This document shows positions 1 through 12,089 of a DNA stretch of 64,000 nt, one piece after another; position 1 is the first letter of the stretch, and every line of letters starts with the position of its first letter. A model generated the notes under the pieces. The model saw only the letters and a program-made list of their open reading frames with translations, was not told the origin of the DNA and searched no databases. The stretch is from Welwitschia mirabilis (Eukaryota > Gnetophyta > Gnetopsida > Welwitschiales). The translations under genes were made by a program, and so were the position numbers. The DNA is taken from assembly GCA_051453625.1 (NCBI GenBank), contig JBOZIK010000001.1:254297151-254361150 (forward strand). Reading direction: 5' to 3'.

Positions 1-122
1 TTGCAATACCATGTGATAGTTTTGGAAAATGAAATATGAATTACATGCAAGTTCATAATGATTTTGAAACTCCTTGAACTGCAACAAACCTTAGAATACA
101 TATAAAAACCCTTCTTAGTGTC

Positions 123-198
123 CATACTGATATCACATCATTATCATATTATTATTATTCCATACCGATATCACATCATTATCATATTATTATTATGC
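123..198 (+). repeat. 38-bp tandem duplication inside LTR A
   Basis: Two adjacent units (123-160 and 161-198), each beginning CATAC(T/C)GATATCACATC and ending in an ATTATTATT run, are nearly identical. The homologous LTR at about 28.02 kb has only one unit, so this is a local duplication in this copy. Confidence 0.85.
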
Positions 199-2186
199 CA
201 TTTTTATGCTAAATTTTCCATTTCAAAGCATTGGAAGGATATTTTTCATCATACCTCTCTCATTTTTCTTCATTCCTAAGTTGATCTTCTCTTTATGTCA
301 ACTTTGGAAAACTTCTACATTCTCTTCTCTTCTTTTTTTTTCCTCATTCAAAATCATTCTTAGCCTTCTAAACCCTTTCATACTCCATTTTGCATCATCT
401 TTTCTACCATTTTCATCCATCTGAAGGGCATTGCAAGGGTGGTAAAGTGCACATGATCATATGGTACAAGTGGAGGCGAAAGTATCAAATCTTATAAACA
501 ATTAAATGGAGGACTAATGGAAAGGACTATGCATTCATCTAAAATCAATAAGTATTCTTTTATTTATGTTTTTCATGCTTTTAGTTACTTGATTTATGCA
601 TGTTTATCATGATTTTCCTTCAATGTAACTAGACTTTGTATGTTTCATAGCAATCTGATATTTTACATGTTTGATCACTTATTGTTAAAAGAAATCATGT
701 GTTTTATTCTTCTTCGCTCTTCTTTCCTCCATTCTTTTCATTTTCTAGTTCATTTCTCATGATTCCACCTTTCTTCTTAGGTAACTGATGTTGAATGTTT
801 ATTTTCTTCTCTGCAATAGTAGTGGAATGGTTTGTAAATATGTGATTTATGTTTTTCTAAAATTAAAATTATTATTTTTTGCATAAGTTCTTCTCTTTTC
901 TTTCTTCTTTCTTAAAATTAAAGTAGATTAGTTAATTTCCATGCTTGTTTCGGCTGTGACTTTTTGCCTACAACTCTAATTGTTCTGAAATGTTGTTAGT
1001 AGATTTCTCTCATCATTTAGAAACTTTATTTCTCAAAATTTCAAAATCCAAATTCGGCCTCTAACACTCATTTTTTGGCCATTTTCAATTTGAGTGACAT
1101 CAAAAATTTTTGAACTTTCAATTCTTAATTTTTAAATTTTGCATAGTAATTTTCTTAGTCATTTTTAATGTGTTTTTAGAAATTCAAGATTCTACCTTAT
1201 AGTAATTTTTGGGTACTTATAGAATATGAAATCCAATTTTCTCAAGTTTTATATTTTGCTTAATATTCTTGGTTAAAGTAGAATTGACTATAATTTCTTG
1301 CCAGATTTTCTAAATAAACTGTTTCTTTCAGTTGGATTCGATTCTACTTAATCTTTAATATTTAGTTTTAAAAACATATTTTATGATATACTGTGAGTAG
1401 TTTTAGGGTTATGATATTTTCCAAGTCTATTATTTTGAATTTTCTCTCACTTCTTCATTTCTTCTCTTCATATTGGTAAAAATAACTTAAAATTAGCTAG
1501 GTATTATTGTGATTGAATGAACATTATTATGCTTGTTTTAATAATTTTTTTATTGATTTCAACCTTAATTTTGATGTTTTAATGCTTGTATAATTCATTT
1601 TATTCTTTTTAAAAGAGTTATCTTTTAATCAAATGTATTGTAATTTAGGGGAAATCTTGTTATTGTCAAATAGTTTGCCTTGTCAATTTGAAGAATCTAG
1701 ATTTACAAGTGTTATATTTTGATTATAAATTGATGTACATTTTACATATAATGGAATATGATGTTTGAATATCATAATTACGTCCATTTAATATGAATTA
1801 AAGAATCAACTTTTCTAGAAAAATTATTTTTACATATGAAAATGACCAGTAAATTTGACTATTCAAAATTCCTTTACTTATTTTCATAAATATCTTGTAA
1901 GTGTTCATAAAATATTACTTCTTCTTTTTGTCTTATATTTTCATTTTCACATCTTATGAAATTATGCTTTTACATATGTAATTTTTCTCAATTATTTTAT
2001 ATCATGTATGTTAAATTAGTTGTATGTTACTTAAGAGAAATAGTTGTTTATCATATGAAGTGAATGTTTGATAAAGAAATATTAATAGTTTTATATAAAT
2101 TCACATCAAGTGTTTTTATTGGTTTGACACTGATTGGCTTTTACTATATTTGCAATTCAACCTAGGAGATTTCTTTATGATGTAAT

Positions 2187-2356
2187 TGTTAAAAAAACAA
2201 AAGTGCCCAAAATAAAGAGCACAAGAATTCCAAATAACATTTTTTATTTCATCTCTTTTACTTATTTAAAAAAGAGCTTGCTTAAATAGATAAGAATATC
2301 ACTAGGGTTTTCACATATCCATATGCATGGAACCATGGTTTGTAATAGCCTTAGTA
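2187..2356 (-). repeat. 3' LTR of copia 1
   Basis: It matches 7351-7519 over its whole length with scattered substitutions. In element orientation the intact copy begins TGATAAGG and ends ATAACA (TG...CA). This copy has decayed to TACTAAGG at that end. The purine-rich stretch expected before a 3' LTR is only faintly visible (minus strand, just right of 2356). Confidence 0.8.
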
Positions 2357-2837
2357 ATTTCCACCTTAACATAGGAATACACACTCTTCCAAGGAAAAAC
2401 TAGAGTGCTCGAGAGAAAACCTTGGAAATGCAACCTATAATAAAGCCTTTAAAAAGAAGTTGGCATGTGAGGAAACTACTTTGTAAGAGAAGCAACCAAT
2501 TTACTGCTAAACATCCCATCGCAAATAGACTTATTTATGTGCATTACACATCCCATGATTCTAGGCAAAAATGCATACTACACAACTTGCAATACTAGTT
2601 CATATTTGTACTACACATCCCATAGTACTAGGATTGGATGTAACTTGAACTAGAAACTCAAAAGTTAAATGAATTCCATGATTAACAAGAAGGAAATGAG
2701 TTTGACTTAGCTCATCATTCATTCAATCTTGGATTGGAAATACTAGAACTTTTCTTGAGTAGGTATCTTTGTTTGAACAGGAGTTGTTGATTCTATAGTC
2801 AAAAGATGCACTGATGCAATGATTTTATGCTATGTAA

Positions 2838-2910
2838 GTTTCTTAATTTTATGGATCAACTCCCATGTACCATTTTTTACAAGAGCATAGCATTCTTCTT
2901 TTATGGCTTG
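2838..2910 (-). pseudogene. copia 1 reverse transcriptase, N-terminal stub
   Basis: The minus-strand translation contains AIKEECYALVKNGTWELI, the conserved start of the copia RT domain. The reading then loses similarity, and the rest of RT and RNase H are missing. Upstream on the element it is separated from the GAG-pre-integrase remnant by only a few hundred bases, which leaves no room for integrase, so a large internal deletion is inferred. The stretch 2357-2837 is the unrecognisable 3' remainder. Confidence 0.65.
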
Positions 2911-3270
2911 GACCCATTAATGATGTAGAATGATGTTTTCAAAGAAGTTGGTTTACTATCAAAAGTTAAATGAAGACTATCAACATCATCATCATGAGTT
3001 AGATGTAAGCTAAATTTTGTTTTAGTTTTACCATTTTGATTGTGACGAACATATTCGAAAGTGGACTATGACCAAGTACTATGATGTTACCTGTGAATAG
3101 TCTCAACTGCTTTGATTAGAAAACATATTAATTTACTAATGAAACCATGATTAAGAGTGCATAGAGCACTAAATTGCTTAATTATTATAGGTTGAAATGA
3201 TGTCATACTAATAGAAGGAATTGGAGCAGAACTAGTGGCTATATCTCCCCCCACAATTGTAAGACATACA

Positions 3271-3582
3271 TCAAGCATATGAGATTTCAGCTTGGGAAAC
3301 TATGTAGGTGATCTCATGCTTTTTGATACAACCTTGAAGATGAATAAGTTTTCCATCTATATAGAATTTCACAACTAGTTGGTAATTAGAATAAAAAATT
3401 TTCACTAAGTACTTTATCATATGGATTGAGTGATCTTCTTGCACTAGGATAAAAAGTGCTAGAAGATGTGACCTCAAAGAAGGAACATACAAAATATTAG
3501 AAATTATTTGTAAAGAGAGTGATCTCAAGTTAAGGATAAACAAATCATAGCTTTTCATTAGAGATAAAGTCTTGTAGGCCAA
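3271..3582 (-). pseudogene. copia 1 GAG-pre-integrase domain remnant
   Basis: The 103-codon open minus-strand frame carries ILYVPSLRSHLLALFILVQE and a following segment typical of the region between protease and integrase in copia polyproteins. No protease active site is visible upstream of it. The following minus-strand segment (3087-3278) is open but has no recognisable domain. Confidence 0.7.
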
Positions 3583-4055
3583 ATAAACCTAACTTGGTAC
3601 TGTGACAAAGTCATTAAAATGATCAAACTGATAAGTCATGTGATGATTAGCGCCTATGTTAAGAATTCAAGTCTTGTCATAAGGTATATTCTCATTCACA
3701 ACCACAAAGTCATAAATGTCAAAAAGTATGTTTGACTCAAATTTTGTCCATAATTAAGGGATTTAGACTCTTTAATAACTACATTAGCTTTAGGTATAGA
3801 TTTAATCTTATCCCAAGGTATTCAATGAAAGTCTGAGGTAAGCACTAATATTTGTTTTTCTTCAGAGTAGTAGTATGATTAACTTACTTCTTATTTGATT
3901 GAGTTTGATTAGACTTCTTTTATTGTTTCTATGAAGCCTTATTCTTTTCATGATGTGATGTCTTTGACAGATGAGAGTTTCTAGAAGATTACTTATATTT
4001 AGAAGGAGATCCAAGAGAGTGAGAAACTTTGCATGCTGTATCAGAAGACTAGGGC

Positions 4056-4790
4056 CCTATGTAGTTAAAATATGCTTTTGTGGTAATAAGATCCTTACTG
4101 AGCATGTCACAGTTCATATTAGATAACTACTTACTTTTATAAAGAGATAAAATATAGCTATAGAGAAATGGATCCTCTAAATAGCAATGAATCAGGTTGA
4201 TGTAATTGATGCAAAATTTATTGGTTAGGTCTATCTTGATAAATTTTGCTTTAATATTCATCATGTAAGCTATGAGTTAATGCATTTTACCCCTTTTATA
4301 ATGAAAGTTATTCATAATCATAAGGAGATTGATTAATTCTAGATCATTATTTCCATAAAATGTATCCCCTAAAGTACAATTGTTGGTATCGCAAGCTTAC
4401 TTCTATTAACCAACTTTTTATGCAAAGTAGCCACTGATTTGTGAATTATCTATGTCAACTTATGATCAATGACTCTCTATGCATTTTTTTCATCTGAATT
4501 CTGAAGAGGAACATGCTCTATTATGAAAAAAATTATATCAAAGTCATAAATATGCATTATTAAGATAAAGTCCTTATTCCAATCCTTTGAACTCTAATCA
4601 TCATGCAAGATTACCCTAAGGTTGGCCATTATTCCAGTAGTTAATACAAATGTAAAGCTCTCTAACAAAATATAAAATCTACCTTTCAATGTCATAGTTA
4701 TGATGAATACTAAAAATAGAGAGAAGGTTTGATAAGTTATGAGGTAAAGTTAAATTTCAGATGGATCTTGCTCACATCCACTACTAAAAA
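4056..4790 (-). pseudogene. copia 1 gag remnant
   Basis: The minus-strand translation, broken by stops, shows the order of motifs seen in copia gag: a YMMNIKAKFIKIDLTNKF-like segment followed by SYILSLYKSK and then a Lys/Ser-rich stretch. No CCHC zinc knuckle can be read, and sequence from about 3583 to 4055 is too decayed to assign. Gag would form the nucleocapsid-like particle. This copy is dead. Confidence 0.5.
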
Positions 4791-4799
4791 AATATCTAT

Positions 4800-7337
4800 C
4801 TAACACATAAAGAAAAGTTATCAAAAATCCAAAAGGAAGAAAAAGTAATAAAAATGAAAGACGATGATATAATCACTTGAAAAAGAATCTTTCTCTCGTC
4901 CACAAATTCAAGCGATCTATTAAAGTCACAATGCAAATAAAGAAACAAATAGGTCACGATAGATAGGTATAGTCACAATAAAAAGGAATCAATCCCAAAA
5001 ATTTGAGTGTTCTATCTAAACCACATTGCGTGACAATGAAGATAACCACCCTCAAACTATGAAAGATCTATATGTATGAGAATAAACAAGGTAATTTATT
5101 AAAGAGTTCTTAAAGTAAGTGAGGTAAATTTTAATATGAAGGGACCTAATTTGATTATTAGGTGATGTAAATGTAGATTTGTTAGTTTTAAGATCTATCC
5201 TTAAATCCCAATAGTGATTACATCCTCTCTAAGGATGGTATCCTTATCTTCTTAGGGAGTAAAAAGATAAAAATATGAATCACCTCGGTTGGGTGTCTAA
5301 GTCATTGACCAGTTTTGATTCAACTATATATACCCCTTAAAAAAGAGTACTGTGTAATTTCAGTGATCTACTTATACCTTAGAGTTAGTAAATTTTAAGA
5401 TTGGTTATACTTATAACTCCCTATTAACTTGGTGATGAAATGTAAATAGATCCTACCACTGTGCCTTCAGCCTTCACCTAATATACCCTCAGTTACTAAG
5501 ATGTACATGGAAATCTAGACCTTAAGGTATGTGGGATATTTTCACTTAAGAGAGATATGACTCTTCATACAACTCAAACTTTATATTTAAGATAGTTAAG
5601 GATGCACAACANNNNNNNNNNAACATGGATCACTGTCTATATAAGGCTTCCCATGTCTGCCACCAACCAAGACTTATTGCCAATGTAAAACATGATGTGT
5701 TTAGGGGTGAAATTAATTTCTAATTTTAATCTTAATTATAAAAAATAAATTTTAATGTGAAAAAGAGGAAAAAAAACACCAAAAAACACACATTAGGATA
5801 GGGTTTGATATGGTATAGTTAAGATAATTGGATCTTGCTCAACGTTCAAAACCTAGTTTAATCTATCTAAATCAAAAAAATAGTCTAAGTGAGAGAAAAA
5901 AAATCAAGTCAAGTGGATCGTACTCCACATTCCAAACTCAACTTGATGAGCAAAAATCATGTTTATGGCTCACAATTAGCAAAAAATTGTTCAAAAACCT
6001 TTAAACACATAAACATATGCTTAAAAACCTAAGTTTAGGGCTTACATGTGTGAAAATTACCAAAAAACTCAAGAAAATTAAAAAAAAGAGTAAAAAATAG
6101 GTAAAACTGCCAATGTGCACAAAATAGAGCTAATGGCTAGCAATGGTTTAGCTATACTACATGTGTCTTGAAAGAGATAACGGCTAAGAAATTGTTCAAT
6201 AATTCTACACGTGCATAGAAAGCTAATAAGGGCTAGTACAAATTTAAAAAATTTAGATTTTTATCCCACTAAGAATCAAGCTCCTAACATTTTATTTAAT
6301 ACAATAATTCTTAGCTAGTATGCTAATGTTAAGTTGGTGATTACACTAATAAAAATCTCTAAAATAAGTATTAGATGTGAAGGATCATAAAAACATAGGA
6401 GGCATGCTTACAGAATCAGCAAAGATGACAAACTAACATGGGACTTAAGAGCCATAAAGGGGCTAGTGAATGGTATGTAAAAAGAAGAGCACACAAACTA
6501 AGGATGCAGGCAGAACACAAGAGTGCATCATAAGCGGATATAAAATGAAAGAGATAACAGGTGTAGAGAAGAGACCACACTGCGAAGAGTAGGAATGTAG
6601 TAGTAGGTGTGCCTAGAGCATAAAGAGTTGAGAAAGTGACCTATGAATTCTAGAGAGATAATCTACATAAAATGAAAGAGATTGGTTATGATCAAACTAT
6701 GGGTGAACTGACATATTTATGAGCAAACAGATGGATCGATGAAGCACAGGTGCATACATGTGCATAAATGCAATAAAATCCAATGCTTGTAATGATCAAG
6801 CAATGGATCAAATAAATAGAGGGCTAGTGGTACTTGGCCAAATATGAAGCTCAAGTAGTTGAGAAGCATAGGGAGCATAATCAAACAGGTAGTGAACTAG
6901 TCAGTAATGAAAGCACAAAAGCGATGTAGAGCAGAGTGGCTAGGTAGCAGGAGGAATCAATACAGTAGTGGAAAGTACTTTTGATAGGTTATAAGAAAGG
7001 AAGAAAAAATAGCAATTCCACTAATAGGAACACATTGAATGACATGAACATGGTAGTATCTAAGCTAGAAAAGAAAAGATTTAAAAAAATCTTGAAAACA
7101 CTTAAAATAACTTAAAAAAATGAAGGCCAAAAATAAGGCCTAAATAAAATAAATAGATGAACTAAAGAATAAGTCCAATAGAAGCCAACTAGCGGGCCAA
7201 GGAAACTTAATAAGAGGCTCAGAAAAAGGCTCAAGAATCTTTTAGATTTTAAATAAAAATAAAGGCCACAATAAGAGCACAATAAGTTTTAAGGAGCTGA
7301 AAAATGACCAAGAATCTTAAATAACCCTAGCCTAGAA
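4800..7337 (-). other. copia 1 leader, 2.5 kb, no coding signal
   Basis: This lies between the primer-binding site and the gag remnant of copia 1. No protein similarity is visible on either strand. Part of it (about 6400-7000) is purine-rich on the plus strand. It contains the 10-N gap at 5612-5621. It may include further undetected insertions, since the leader is long for an element with 170-bp LTRs. Confidence 0.5.
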
Positions 7338-7350
7338 GATCTATGCCAAT
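7338..7350 (-). other. decayed tRNA-Met primer-binding site of copia 1
   Basis: The minus strand reads ATTGGCATAGATC immediately inside the right LTR. Against TTGGTATCAGAGC, complementary to the 3' end of initiator tRNA-Met, it has two substitutions and a one-base deletion. Its position fixes the right LTR as 5'. Confidence 0.65.
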
Positions 7351-7519
7351 TGTTATAAAACAAGAGTTCCCAAAATAGAGAGCACATGATTTCCAAATAA
7401 AAATTTTTATTTCTTCTCTTTTACTGATTTAACAAAGAGCTTGCTTAAATCGACAAGAATACCACTAGGATTTTCATGTATCTTTAGGCATGGAACAATT
7501 GTGTGTACTTGCCTTATCA
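7351..7519 (-). repeat. 5' LTR of copia 1
   Basis: This is the partner of 2187-2356. In element orientation it begins TGATAAGGCAAG and ends TTATAACA. The flanking GTGAT is the right-hand target duplication. Confidence 0.82.
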
Positions 7520-7646
7520 GTGATTTGAACTTTTTATACTTAATTTTTTTCTCTAAGTTGAATTATTATATTAAATACACATTTAATTTTTGTGGAGGAT
7601 TAGAGAATGATCTTTTTTAAAAATTGAATTTTTACTTTGTTTAAAA

Positions 7647-7668
7647 TTAACACTATTGCTGAGGAACA
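7647..7668 (+). other. decayed primer-binding site of gypsy A
   Basis: The site reads TTAACACTATTGCTGAGG and continues AACA, seven bases after the LTR A end. It matches the plant gypsy primer site TTGGCGCCGTTGCCGGGG with only G-to-A and C-to-T changes, the pattern expected from decay of methylated cytosines. It shows that LTR A belongs to a plus-strand gypsy. Confidence 0.7.
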
Positions 7669-7955
7669 ATTATTATTTCTATGTGAAATATTATACTTTT
7701 CTTTAAGAATTTACATACACTAATTGAAAGTTGCTTGATTTTAATTGATTTTTATATTGTAATTGCATTGAAAAGATCTGAAGTGCTATAGTATTCCAAC
7801 AAGCCTTCTAGATGTGCATGTTCTAACTTTTAATACTTTTTTGTGCATCTCTTTTTCTTTCCAGTATCATATATTTATGAGTAAAATTTGAAAATATTCA
7901 TAATGATCATGTTGGAAGTAACTTTAGCTTGAATAAACTTTTTCATAAGGATTAA

Positions 7956-8520
7956 TGTCATAATGAAGTATGTCACATGGAGGGTCATTTCCTTAAATTT
8001 TGTGAAAACTATAAGGCAACTCAAAATGCTTTACATCGTCATCATCTTTTTAAAGCTCATACCTTTAATTAAAGTTATCATGCTCTTACACCATTTAATT
8101 GGTATTCTAACTCTTATTTAAATAATTTTCATCAGAATTTCTTTCATCCTTATAATAATCAATTTCAATGGCAACCTAAATCTTTACCTTTTTCTCATTC
8201 ATAAAAAAATAAATTAGAAGAAACAATGAAGTTATTGGTTAATTAGATGGATAAAATATAACAAAATATTAATTTTATATTTCATTAAAAAAAGCAAAAA
8301 GAGAGTTATCCTAGTTTACCTTATCAATCTACTCCTAATTCAGAATCAACTAATACGGTGAAGAAATGCACTGATGCAAATGCCATTATATCAAAAAGTG
8401 AAAAAGCAATTTTAGAACCTAGTTCTAATACTAAATAAGATGTGAGTTTAGATAAAATAATTTAAAATCTTAAATTTAATTCTAGGAAAAAGTTTTAAAA
8501 AAGAAAATTAAAAGATTCTA
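7956..8520 (+). pseudogene. gypsy A gag, C-terminal part with zinc knuckle
   Basis: The plus-strand frame from 7956 reads CHNEVCHMEGHFLKFC, a CCHC-type knuckle with its first spacing altered (Cx4C instead of Cx2C). It is followed by an Asn/His/Phe-rich stretch and a Leu-Glu-Glu-containing helix, the usual arrangement at the gag-protease junction of plant gypsy elements. Several stops interrupt it. The N-terminal gag domain expected between 7670 and 7955 cannot be read. Confidence 0.55.
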
Positions 8521-8699
8521 TTCCTTTTTTTAGTCATCTTTAATTTGACAAAAGTCTAATAACTATGATAATATTCATAAGATTTTTAAGGATATTAATA
8601 TTAATCTCCCTCTTCTTAAGGTAATTAAGAAAATTTCAAATTAATATTATTACACTCACAAAATAAAAATACAAACTTTTATAAAAATAGTTAATCTTA

Positions 8700-9170
8700 C
8701 TACTTACTACTTATGTTTTCTAATAAAATATCCCTATGAAATATGATTATCTACATCCACAACTATCTCTATTACTATTGGTAATTATATGATTAATCAA
8801 GCCTTAATATATTAAGGATTTGGAGTTAAAATTATACTAGAACCTACTTTTTATACCTTAGGATTTAAGCATTTTGATCCCACTAATGTAGTTATTTCTG
8901 TGGATGATGGAACCTTTGTTAAACCCTCTAGAATCTTAAAAGATGTCTTACTCAAAATTGATAAAGTAGTTTATCTTGTTAAATTTTTCATTTTTTGAGT
9001 TCTCATGGATTTCACTAGTTATCTTATTATTCTTTGTAGATTTTGGATTAATATACAAATGTAAAAATCAATTATAGATCTAGTGCATTGTAAATTATCT
9101 TTTGCAAATTTTCTATTACCTTTAATGTATTTTATAATTGAAAGAAAAAAGCTATTAAATTAAATAAACA
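8700..9170 (+). pseudogene. gypsy A aspartic protease remnant
   Basis: The plus-strand reading shows FGVKIILEPTFYTLGFKHF and then VDDGTFVKPSRILKDVLLKI, corresponding to the region after the catalytic loop and the C-terminal strand of plant gypsy proteases. The catalytic Asp-Ser/Thr-Gly loop is replaced, so it is inactive. After it, a segment resembling the protease-RT linker runs to about 9170. No RT follows on the plus strand; element A is truncated before RT or was displaced by element G. Confidence 0.65.
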
Positions 9171-9676
9171 TTTACGTATTCCTAAGATTTAACTTATAAG
9201 TGATGATTTATTTTTAATTTTGAATGATATGCTTTTTTTGAATGCAAAATATGAATTATTTGTTACCCAATAATCTTCATGGGATAGGGAAAATGATTTT
9301 AGCAATATTAAATGATTCTTTTAAAAACTATTAATATAATATTAGGACTAAAATTAATACAATCAATTGTTAAAGAAGCAATGAAACTTTGCTAATATGT
9401 TATCCAATGATCAAGATGTTCTATTATTCTCAAAGAGTTATGGCTCTAAAGTTGTAGGAATAGAGTTAATAAGGTATTTAAAAAACCCTATTCATCATAA
9501 TGAGGGGAGTGCAACCATTACCAAAAGAGTAAGGGCCCATAAGTTGCAACTAGATCATGGCTAACTAACTCTTTGGTGGAGTTTCTATACCTACCATATC
9601 ATACTACTAAAGGTTATTTTCAGGAAAATTTACCTCATTATGCTTGTGGTAAGACATCATAGAATTTATTTGAACA
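9171..9676. other. boundary zone between gypsy A and gypsy G
   Basis: The plus-strand segment 9400-9640 is partly open and includes TITKRVRAHKLQL. I do not recognise a domain. A strong pyrimidine tract on the plus strand (about 9677-9715) would be a purine tract for the minus-strand element G, but no LTR matching 25951 onward was found to its left, so the exact junction is unresolved. Confidence 0.35.
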
Positions 9677-10034
9677 TTTCATTTTTTTCTTTCCTTTTCT
9701 TCTTTTTTGTTAAGTTCCTTTTTAAAATAATAGACTATGATTCCCTTTTTGAAACATTGATTGGTCATTAAAATAATACATTAACTAAGTACAAAGTTAT
9801 AAATTAGCATCTAATTTGACATAACTTGTACTTAAGTAGACGTTATCATAGAGATTGAAGTTCATAGATATTGGAATGTCTTAGATTGGATAAAATCCAA
9901 CATCTATTATTATAAGCTCCTAAAGTAGAGATTTACTTCCATGAAAAGTTATATGAAATATAATAAAAAATAAGATTAGTAAATGATCAAATAGTAAGAT
10001 GACTCAATGAAACAATCTAGCTAAGGAACTATTT

Positions 10035-11220
10035 AGATAATAGAAAAGGGAAGCTGCTCCTCTTGGGTAAGAGGATCATCTAAGTTAATTTCTTTAATCA
10101 TATCCATGATATAATAACAATCATTAAATGATTGATTTAACTTTAATTATTATTCATTTACTTTAAATCTTTTATGAGTTTTTAAATTAGAAATCTTAAT
10201 AGAGCCATTAATATGCACTTTCTCTATCTAGTATGGACCTAGCCATGTAGAGGTCAATTTATTATAAAGAAAATTCACTCATAGTAAATAATATACGCAA
10301 TTAACCAAGTTTAAAAGATTTTGGGATAATTTTTTTTATCATTGTAAAATTTTACTTGAGCTTTTTGGATGAGTTATTTATGAATACCATGATTCCATTT
10401 CTCATGAAGATGTTCAAGTTGGACTAAACTATGTTGAATATTATCATCAAAATCCATAACATTAAGTTAATGAATGGTTTTATAGGAATTATAGCACACA
10501 TAAATGAAAATAACATAAAATTTACCATACATAAGCTGATAAAGGGAAAAATCAAGTGAATTACATCAAGTAATATAGTAAGTCTAAATTATATCATGAA
10601 ATTTGATAGACCAAGACTTTTTATTTTGGAATATTAGTTTTTAAAGAAAATTTTTTATTTCTTTATTAACATTTTATCTTAACCATTGGTTTGAGGATGA
10701 CAAGCATTGACTATTCTATGCTTAATTCCAACACAGAGAAGAAGTTTCATGAGAATCTTATTTATAAAATAAGTGCCTTATCACTAATCAATATTTTAAG
10801 AAATCCAAATTTATATAAAATGTTAAATCTACAAAAAGAGCATATGGTTTTTACATCATTTGTAATTATAGGAATGGCTTCTATCCATTTGATTAGATAA
10901 TCATAGCTAATCCCCAGTGAGTAAGATGTAATTTTAATTATAGGAAGATGGTGTCAGAGGGCCTATAAAGTATATACTCTAATAATCAAAAGGTGCACAT
11001 TCTAAGATAGGTTAGAGGGATATGTCAAGAGTTGTATAAAGGCTATAAAAACATTAATAAGAAATACTTTTCTTGTAAAATTAAATGAATCTTTAAAGAG
11101 GATAGGATAATAGAAACCTGCATGAAGGATTTTTATAGAAGTCATTTGACCACGAATATGACCTTCACACATATTACCATGGAAAAAAGTAAGGATATCG
11201 TATTGCTCCCATTCTAGCAC
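10035..11220 (-). pseudogene. gypsy G integrase remnant
   Basis: On the minus strand the zinc-binding region lies at 11002-11220 (GFYYPILFKDSF is its conserved end; one His/Cys pair is damaged). The catalytic core lies at about 10300-10990, with VNKEIKNFL followed by a segment ending LYQLMYGKFYV. The C-terminal domain is at about 10130-10270 (STWLGPY, FKVNE), and an acidic tail reads DDPLTQEEQLPF near 10050. Integrase would join the DNA copy to the host chromosome. Many stops and frameshifts show it is long dead. A short plus-strand open frame at 10691-10900 is antisense to the core and is ignored. Confidence 0.8.
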
Positions 11221-11429
11221 ACATTTTTACATGATTTTATCTTTACATTTTTGGTAGAGGTGTGGTTCATGCCACTTATAGTTTCTTATTCTATAAAGAA
11301 AATATTTTCTTCTAATGTAAGTCCAATGTTAGGGAGTTTTAAATATAATAAAATAATTAACAATGTCAGCATACCATTGAGAAGGGTGTTTAGAAGAGAT
11401 GAAAAAAAAATGTATAATGGAAAAGAGTT

Positions 11430-11930
11430 GCTCATCTAGAAAATTATCTTGGATAGAAAGGTATGAAGAAAAATGTAGGGGATGTTATTCATGAGGGATT
11501 CTAGATAGATGACCAACAATGCGATTATGTTTCCATTCTTTATCAATGATGGTTAAGTTGAATTCTTTCATTAACAATATCCATTTAATAATTCTTACAC
11601 TATAATCTTTCTTGGTCATTAGATATCAAATGGCAGTATGATCACTGTAGACATTAGTATAAAAACCAAGAACATAGTGTCAAAGTTTATCAAGATAAAA
11701 GATGATGGTAAGCATTCATTTTTAGTGGTGGTATAATTAAGCTAGGCTTCTAAAAGGGTTTTATTAATATAAAAAATAACATTATAATCTTTCTCATGTT
11801 TTTATCCTAACATTCCCCCGACAACAATATTACTTACATCACACATACGTTTAAAGTCTTTATTCCAATTAGGTGCTTCTACAAGAGGTGTTGAAGTTAT
11901 TTTATCTTTAATATTTTTAAAGGCATATTA
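11430..11930 (-). pseudogene. gypsy G RNase H remnant
   Basis: Minus-strand motifs appear in order: APNWNKDFKRMCDVSNIVVG with the catalytic Asp region, then NYTTTKNECL, and, after decay, MTKKDYSVRIIKWILL and HLSRIPHE. Together they cover the RNase H domain and the start of the connection to integrase. RNase H would remove the RNA template during reverse transcription. Stops interrupt the frame between motifs. Confidence 0.78.
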
Positions 11931-12089
11931 ATAATACTAATTCTAATTAAATTTAGTATTTTTTTCCTAAGACAGAATAAAAAGGTTTGCAAATTTTAGT
12001 ATAGTCCTTAATGAATCTTCAATAAAAAATAGCATGAAAAAGAAAAGATCTGACTTGTTTTACATTGATTAGAGTAGGAAGATTTTTAA

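Larger units (their letters stand above)
2187..7519 (-). mobile_element. copia 1: small Ty1/copia deletion derivative
   Basis: The element is bounded by two ~170-bp LTRs (2187-2356 and 7351-7519). It sits inside LTR A, with GTAAT (2182-2186) on the left and GTGAT (7520-7524) on the right, a 5-bp target duplication with one difference. Removing it restores continuity with the other LTR A copy. Coding remnants (gag, GAG-pre-integrase, a stub of RT) all read on the minus strand, and a decayed tRNA-Met primer site abuts the right LTR, which is therefore the 5' LTR. Integrase and most of RT are absent. The element has a 2.5-kb non-coding leader and a 10-N gap at 5612-5621. It could not have moved by itself in this form. 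Confidence 0.85.
1..7639 (+). repeat. 5' LTR of gypsy element A, split by copia 1
   Basis: This sequence aligns along its length with 27.86-30.16 kb. The match covers 1-2186, stops exactly where copia 1 begins, and resumes at 7520-7639 after copia 1 ends. The right end (around 7639) is followed by a decayed primer-binding site and then gag and protease remnants, so the repeat is the LTR of a plus-strand Ty3/gypsy element. The LTR begins left of the window, so its full length is not visible. Relative to the second copy it carries a 38-bp tandem duplication (123-198) and an extra stretch around 1340-1680, and lacks a ~200-bp insertion. A short open frame at 206-424 lies within the LTR and is not regarded as a gene. 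Confidence 0.8.

Noticed and set aside
206-424. 72-codon Phe/Ser-rich frame
   Set aside because: It lies within LTR A, is broken in the second LTR copy and has no domain.
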